From Paludibacteraceae bacterium (GTDB taxonomy: Bacteria; Bacteroidota; Bacteroidia; Bacteroidales; Paludibacteraceae): a stretch of DNA of 64,000 bases. Each line of letters starts with the position of its first letter. Positions within the stretch are counted from its first letter, which is position 1. Below, one piece after another: positions 60,866-64,000 of the stretch. The stretch covers positions 124,001-188,000 of the forward strand of contig JAFTXV010000007.1 in NCBI GenBank assembly GCA_017461505.1, read 5' to 3'. The notes beneath the pieces were generated by a model. It searched no databases. It saw only the letters and a list, made by a program, of their open reading frames with translations, and was not told the origin of the DNA. The translations under genes and the position numbers were made by a program.

Positions 60866-62143
60866 ATGAAACGACTACTATACATCATTATCCTCATCGC
60901 CTCATCGCCTCTTAGCCTATCAGCCTCATCACCTGATAGTCTCATCACCTCATCACCTGATACCCTCATCACCTCATCACCTGATACCCTCATCACCTCA
61001 TCACCTGATACCCTCACCGCCTCACTACCCAACCTAGACCAAGCGCTAGCATGGTTGGACACCACCGAGTGTACCTCCGATACTCTCATCGCCGAATTGC
61101 CCGACTCTATCTACAAACAGCGCTTGCAGGCACTCCCATTCGTCATCGAAATGCCATACCACGAGATCGTGCGACGCTATATCCTACGCTATACCAAGCA
61201 TAATCCGCGACAATTGGCTTCCCTGCAACGCAAAGCGGAATACTACTTCCCTATCTTCGAAGACATACTAGCTAAGCACGACCTGCCACTCGAACTCTGC
61301 TACTTGCCCGTCATCGAGTCTGCCCTCAACCCACAAGCACGCTCACACATGGGAGCCGCTGGATTATGGCAATTCATGCCAGCCACTGGCAAGAAATACG
61401 GTCTGGAGGTCAACTCCCTCGTGGACGAACGAATGGACCCTATCCGCTCCACAGAGGCGGCTTGCAAGTTCCTTTCTAGCCTATACACCGTCTTCCAAGA
61501 TTGGAACCTCGTCATCGCTGCATACAACTGCGGACCAGGCAATGTCAACAAGGCTATCCACAGAGCTGGAGGCAAACGTGACTTCTGGAGCATCTATCCT
61601 TTCCTTCCAAAAGAGACTAGAGGATACCTCCCTATCTATATCGCAGCTTGCTATGCAATGAACTATGCACAGATACACGGTATCTGCCCTGACAACAACA
61701 TCCAATATCCAGTTACCGACACCATCTACACCGACCAACGACAACACCTCAAGCAGATTGCCGAGAATATCGACATACCTATCACCCTCCTCCGACAACT
61801 CAATCCTCAATATCCACGCGATATCATTCCTGGTGTCAAACACTACGCTATCTGCCTACCTATCGACAAAGCAGGCGCGTATATTGACAACCAAGAAGCT
61901 ATCCTTGCCTATCAGGCCAAGGAGCTCATCCACAACCGCCGCGACGAAATCGAACTCCTACAACGCACTTCCGTCAACGGAGCATATTCCATCAATGGCA
62001 TCACATACTACAAGATAAAAGAGGGAGATACACTGGGGGGCATCGCTGCCAAGTTCCGGGTCAGCGTCAAGCAACTCAAAGCATGGAACGGACTCCAATC
62101 CGACTTCATACGCGCGGGCAAAACATTAAAAATAGGCATATAA
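60866..62143 (+). CDS. mltD: membrane-bound lytic transglycosylase with LysM (MltD type)
   Basis: A 425-residue exported enzyme. Signal peptide to about residue 18, followed at once by a repeat region (SSPDTLIT units, about residues 19-52) coded by 17 octamers. The SLT domain has the catalytic Glu in LPVIESALNPQARSHMGAAGLWQFMPATGKKYGL and YNCGPGNVNKAI. A C-terminal LysM (YKIKEGDTLGGIAAKFRVSVKQLKAWNGL) binds peptidoglycan. It cleaves glycan strands to anhydro-muropeptides. The repeat region forms a Ser/Thr/Pro-rich spacer between membrane export signal and domain. Confidence 0.92.
   Translation: MKRLLYIIILIASSPLSLSASSPDSLITSSPDTLITSSPDTLITSSPDTLTASLPNLDQALAWLDTTECTSDTLIAELPDSIYKQRLQALPFVIEMPYHEIVRRYILRYTKHNPRQLASLQRKAEYYFPIFEDILAKHDLPLELCYLPVIESALNPQARSHMGAAGLWQFMPATGKKYGLEVNSLVDERMDPIRSTEAACKFLSSLYTVFQDWNLVIAAYNCGPGNVNKAIHRAGGKRDFWSIYPFLPKETRGYLPIYIAACYAMNYAQIHGICPDNNIQYPVTDTIYTDQRQHLKQIAENIDIPITLLRQLNPQYPRDIIPGVKHYAICLPIDKAGAYIDNQEAILAYQAKELIHNRRDEIELLQRTSVNGAYSINGITYYKIKEGDTLGGIAAKFRVSVKQLKAWNGLQSDFIRAGKTLKIGI
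60892..61027. repeat. seventeen contiguous octamers in mltD
   Basis: Units such as CCTCATCG, CCTCATCA and CCTGATAC in unbroken 8-bp phase. From 60940 a higher-order 24-bp unit (three octamers, eight codons, SSPDTLIT) is repeated about three times; the 5' units are more diverged. Confidence 0.9.
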
Positions 62144-62154
62144 CCACACACCAC

Positions 62155-62478
62155 ATGCAACCTACCAAAGTATATTATTCTATTGCCGAGGTCAGACAGC
62201 TCACCGAACTGCCTGTTGCTACCCTACGCTACTGGGAGCAGCAATTCGCACAACTCTCGCCATACAAAGACGAGCACGGCAATCGCTATTATACCGAGAA
62301 GGATATTGCCCTCATCAAGCAAATCAAGTATATCCGCGACGAACTCCACATCACGCGTATCGAAGCCATACGCAATGAACTCAAAAGCGGTAACCGCAAA
62401 ACAGACGTCCGACAACAAGCCAGCGAAATCCTACAACGTGTACGAGAAGAATTGGCTGAAATACGAGCTAATATATAA
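62155..62478 (+). CDS. MerR-family transcriptional regulator
   Basis: A 107-residue regulator if started at ATG 62155 (MQPTKVYYSIAEVRQLTELPVATLRYWEQQF), 11 bp after mltD; the frame is open further into mltD. MerR HTH and wing (GNRYYTEKDIALIKQIKYIRDELHITRIEAIRNEL) followed by a short helix for dimerisation, without a metal-binding loop. Common in Bacteroidota at this position; target unknown. Confidence 0.88.
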   Translation: MQPTKVYYSIAEVRQLTELPVATLRYWEQQFAQLSPYKDEHGNRYYTEKDIALIKQIKYIRDELHITRIEAIRNELKSGNRKTDVRQQASEILQRVREELAEIRANI

Positions 62479-62485
62479 ACCACAC

Positions 62486-63013
62486 ATGCCACGCATCTTC
62501 CACATAGCATTTCCACTCACGATGCTGCTCCTCAGCATCGCCTTTGCTGCGTGTCAACCGACACCGCAACGAGTCACACATCTCCACCAAGAACAACCTG
62601 TGGACTCTGCCCTACTCGCACAGATGCAATTCAACACACGCATGGCGTCAGAGGCAGACAAAGCATGCCTAGCTATCGTCAAGGAGGACACACTACAATA
62701 TACATTAGATGACTTCGGGTTTTGGTACACCAAAACCATCAAAGCCCCAACCGACACCCTACAAAAGGGACAAGAGGTCAACGCACACATCTGCATCAGC
62801 GAAATCAATGGCGACCTCACCCTCGACACCAAGATACCTGTTGTCGTGGGCGCTGGCGACCTACCTACCGCCATCAATCGCGCACTCAAACTCATGTGTG
62901 TCGGCGAACAAATGCGCATCATCTCACCCTGGTATGCTGCCTATGGCATCGAGGGAACTAATAGTATCAAACCATATAGCAATTTAATCATCTTATTAAC
63001 TATAGAACAATGA
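62486..63013 (+). CDS. gldI: GldI-like FKBP-type PPIase lipoprotein
   Basis: A 175-residue lipoprotein started at ATG 62486 so that MPRIFHIAFPLTMLLLSIAFAAC is a lipoprotein signal peptide. The C-terminal half is an FKBP domain, KGQEVNAHICISEINGD, IPVVVGAGDLPTAINRALKLMCVGEQMRIISPWYAAYG and IKPYSNLIILLTIE. In Flavobacterium GldI is required for gliding. The aromatic PPIase site residues are only partly kept, so activity is uncertain. Overlaps the DUF4827 gene by four bases. Confidence 0.83.
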   Translation: MPRIFHIAFPLTMLLLSIAFAACQPTPQRVTHLHQEQPVDSALLAQMQFNTRMASEADKACLAIVKEDTLQYTLDDFGFWYTKTIKAPTDTLQKGQEVNAHICISEINGDLTLDTKIPVVVGAGDLPTAINRALKLMCVGEQMRIISPWYAAYGIEGTNSIKPYSNLIILLTIEQ

Positions 63014-63546
63014 AAACAAAGCTAGCTTATCTTATTTTATTAGTAGTTCTAACTTGCTCTGCATGTAAAAACAATAATGTGTATTCTGATCTTCTTAAAG
63101 AAGAGCGGAAGTTAATTGAATCATATATCCAACGACAAGGCATTACTGTCGTCACAGAAGAACCTACCGAATGGGGAGAAAAAGTATATTGGCAGGTACC
63201 TGATGCTGACAACTTCTACTTCCACCTCGTTGCCCGTGGAGATACCACACAAGCGGAATTAGAGGCCAACGAAGACGTGCTGCTCCGTTTCAATCGATAT
63301 ACTTTGAATGACCCTGCCGACACTATCTATAACTGGACCATACTCGATAACCCCAACCCTGTCAAACTCCAATACATGGTCTCTACCGAACAATCATGCA
63401 CGGGGTGGCAAATCGCACTCAAGTATATGAAATATACCGACTCGCAATGCAAAATTATTTGCCCTAGCAAACTTGGTTTTAGCGAAGAAAATAGTGCAGT
63501 CATCCCCTACGGATATGATCTCAAAATAAAAATCAAACGATACTAA
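63010..63546 (+). CDS. DUF4827 FKBP-like lipoprotein
   Basis: A 178-residue lipoprotein with lipobox TCSAC (Cys19), then DLLKEERKLIESYIQRQGITVV, a beta-rich domain, and the FKBP-like end IICPSKLGFSEENSAVIPYGYDLKIKIKRY. DUF4827 proteins in Bacteroidota pair with GldI-like PPIases, as here. No isomerase motif is complete. Stop codon lies in the first unit of the heptamer array. Confidence 0.82.
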   Translation: MKTKLAYLILLVVLTCSACKNNNVYSDLLKEERKLIESYIQRQGITVVTEEPTEWGEKVYWQVPDADNFYFHLVARGDTTQAELEANEDVLLRFNRYTLNDPADTIYNWTILDNPNPVKLQYMVSTEQSCTGWQIALKYMKYTDSQCKIICPSKLGFSEENSAVIPYGYDLKIKIKRY

Positions 63547-63612
63547 ATCACTAAACACTAAACTCTAAACTCTAATCACTAAACTCTAATCACTAAACTC
63601 TAATCACTAAAC
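63543..63612. repeat. ten contiguous heptamers before glmM
   Basis: CTAAATC, ACTAAAC twice, TCTAAAC, TCTAATC, ACTAAAC, TCTAATC, ACTAAAC, TCTAATC, ACTAAAC. The array is the whole spacer between the DUF4827 stop and 4 bp before the glmM start. Confidence 0.9.
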
Positions 63613-63616
63613 AACC

Positions 63617-64000
63617 ATGGCACTTGTTAAAAGTATTTCAGGCATTCGCGGCACCATTGGTGGACGCGTTGCAGAGGGCTTGAGCCCTGTAGATGTTGTA
63701 CGCTTCACCGCAGCTTATGCTACACAGCGCAAAGCGATGATTCCTGACAACAAGACTATCGTCGTTGGACGTGATGCGCGTCTCTCTGGCGAAATGGTGG
63801 ACCAACTCGTTTGCGGCACACTCATAGGTATGGGCTACGATGTCATCAATATCGGACTTGCCACCACCCCTACCACCGAACTCGCAGTTACCGGCCTCAA
63901 TGCAGCGGGAGGTATTATCCTCACTGCTAGCCACAACCCTAAGCAATGGAACGCCCTCAAGCTCCTCAACGAGAAAGGTGAGTTCCTCAATGACCTCGAG
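63617..64000 (+). CDS. glmM: phosphoglucosamine mutase/phosphohexomutase, 5' part
   Basis: The window ends within this gene; 128 codons are seen from ATG 63617. VKSISGIRGTIGG is the N-terminal sugar-phosphate mutase motif and GGIILTASHNPKQWNALKLLN carries the phosphoserine, Ser105. GlmM converts glucosamine 6-phosphate to glucosamine 1-phosphate for UDP-GlcNAc. The related phosphomannomutase ManB cannot be excluded on this part alone, though the ISGIRGTIGG start is the Bacteroidota GlmM type. Confidence 0.88.
   Translation, partial: MALVKSISGIRGTIGGRVAEGLSPVDVVRFTAAYATQRKAMIPDNKTIVVGRDARLSGEMVDQLVCGTLIGMGYDVINIGLATTPTTELAVTGLNAAGGIILTASHNPKQWNALKLLNEKGEFLNDLE

Noticed and set aside
60892..61027. 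Repeat block in mltD as a CRISPR array
   Set aside because: Period is 8 and 24 bp with no unique spacers, and it is in frame within a coding sequence.
62183..62485. N-terminal extension of the GldI-like gene through the MerR gene
   Set aside because: The extension is Ser/Lys-rich out-of-frame MerR sequence; ATG 62486 gives a proper lipoprotein signal peptide.

Overview
The window is a gene-dense chromosomal segment of a Bacteroidota bacterium, most likely order Bacteroidales. The evidence is the promoter type (TTG, about 20 bp, then TAnnTTTG) found at about twenty independent positions, type IX secretion (T9SS) and gliding-type genes (PorX-like, PorT-like, GldG, GldI, a BspA repeat protein with a T9SS-like C-terminus), and lineage-typical families (DUF3467, DUF5686, DUF5683, DUF4827, DUF5715). 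I see no phage, insertion sequence, CRISPR array, rRNA or tRNA gene.

Layout. 1-2645: end of tsaD, an exosortase-like protease and tryptophanase. 2683-3281 (minus): a cysteine-rich lipoprotein coupled to a DUF454 protein. 3466-7734: a plus operon of PASTA protein, RluD, PorX-like regulator and a phosphohydrolase. 7735-14875: rhomboid, HU, adk-obgE-clc, then sigma54 activator-lptE-secG. 14982-22257 (minus): glycosyltransferases, aroA, DPP III, nucleoside phosphorylase, DUF3467, SGNH protein. 22371-30742: aroC, small accessory genes, BspA protein, AlbA-domain regulator, pckA. 30953-33349: a candidate small RNA and a duplicated lipoprotein/membrane-protein locus with one broken copy. 33350-36322: membrane HTH protein, tsaC-like gene, sugar transferase, xseB. 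36325-52700 (minus): DUF5686, xerD, LolE-like permease, rbfA, rpmH, AraC regulator, DUF5715, cysS-nagB-glgB, ddh, Dabb-pepO-nrnA. 53067-64000: parvulin PPIase, gldG, LysM/ligand-binding protein, PorT-like barrel, parAB, DUF5683, mltD, MerR, gldI, DUF4827 and the start of glmM.

The most unusual signal is not a gene. Degenerate tandem repeats of very short words (periods 7, 8, 9, 10, 11 and 12 bp) and a family of small variable hairpins joined by TGTAGATCG lie at gene boundaries and also in frame inside conserved housekeeping genes. Some words recur at unlinked genes: the same heptamer makes the same peptide in AroC and GlgB, and the same octamer family lies in aroA, aroC, the tsaC-like gene, nrnA and mltD. 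AroA alone carries three different repeat inserts. Other loci worth attention are the duplicated lipoprotein/membrane-protein cluster at 31137-33294, the 17-cysteine lipoprotein, the orphan exosortase, the promoter-to-terminator small RNA at 30990, and two structured intergenic elements (19938-20038 and 49313-49355).
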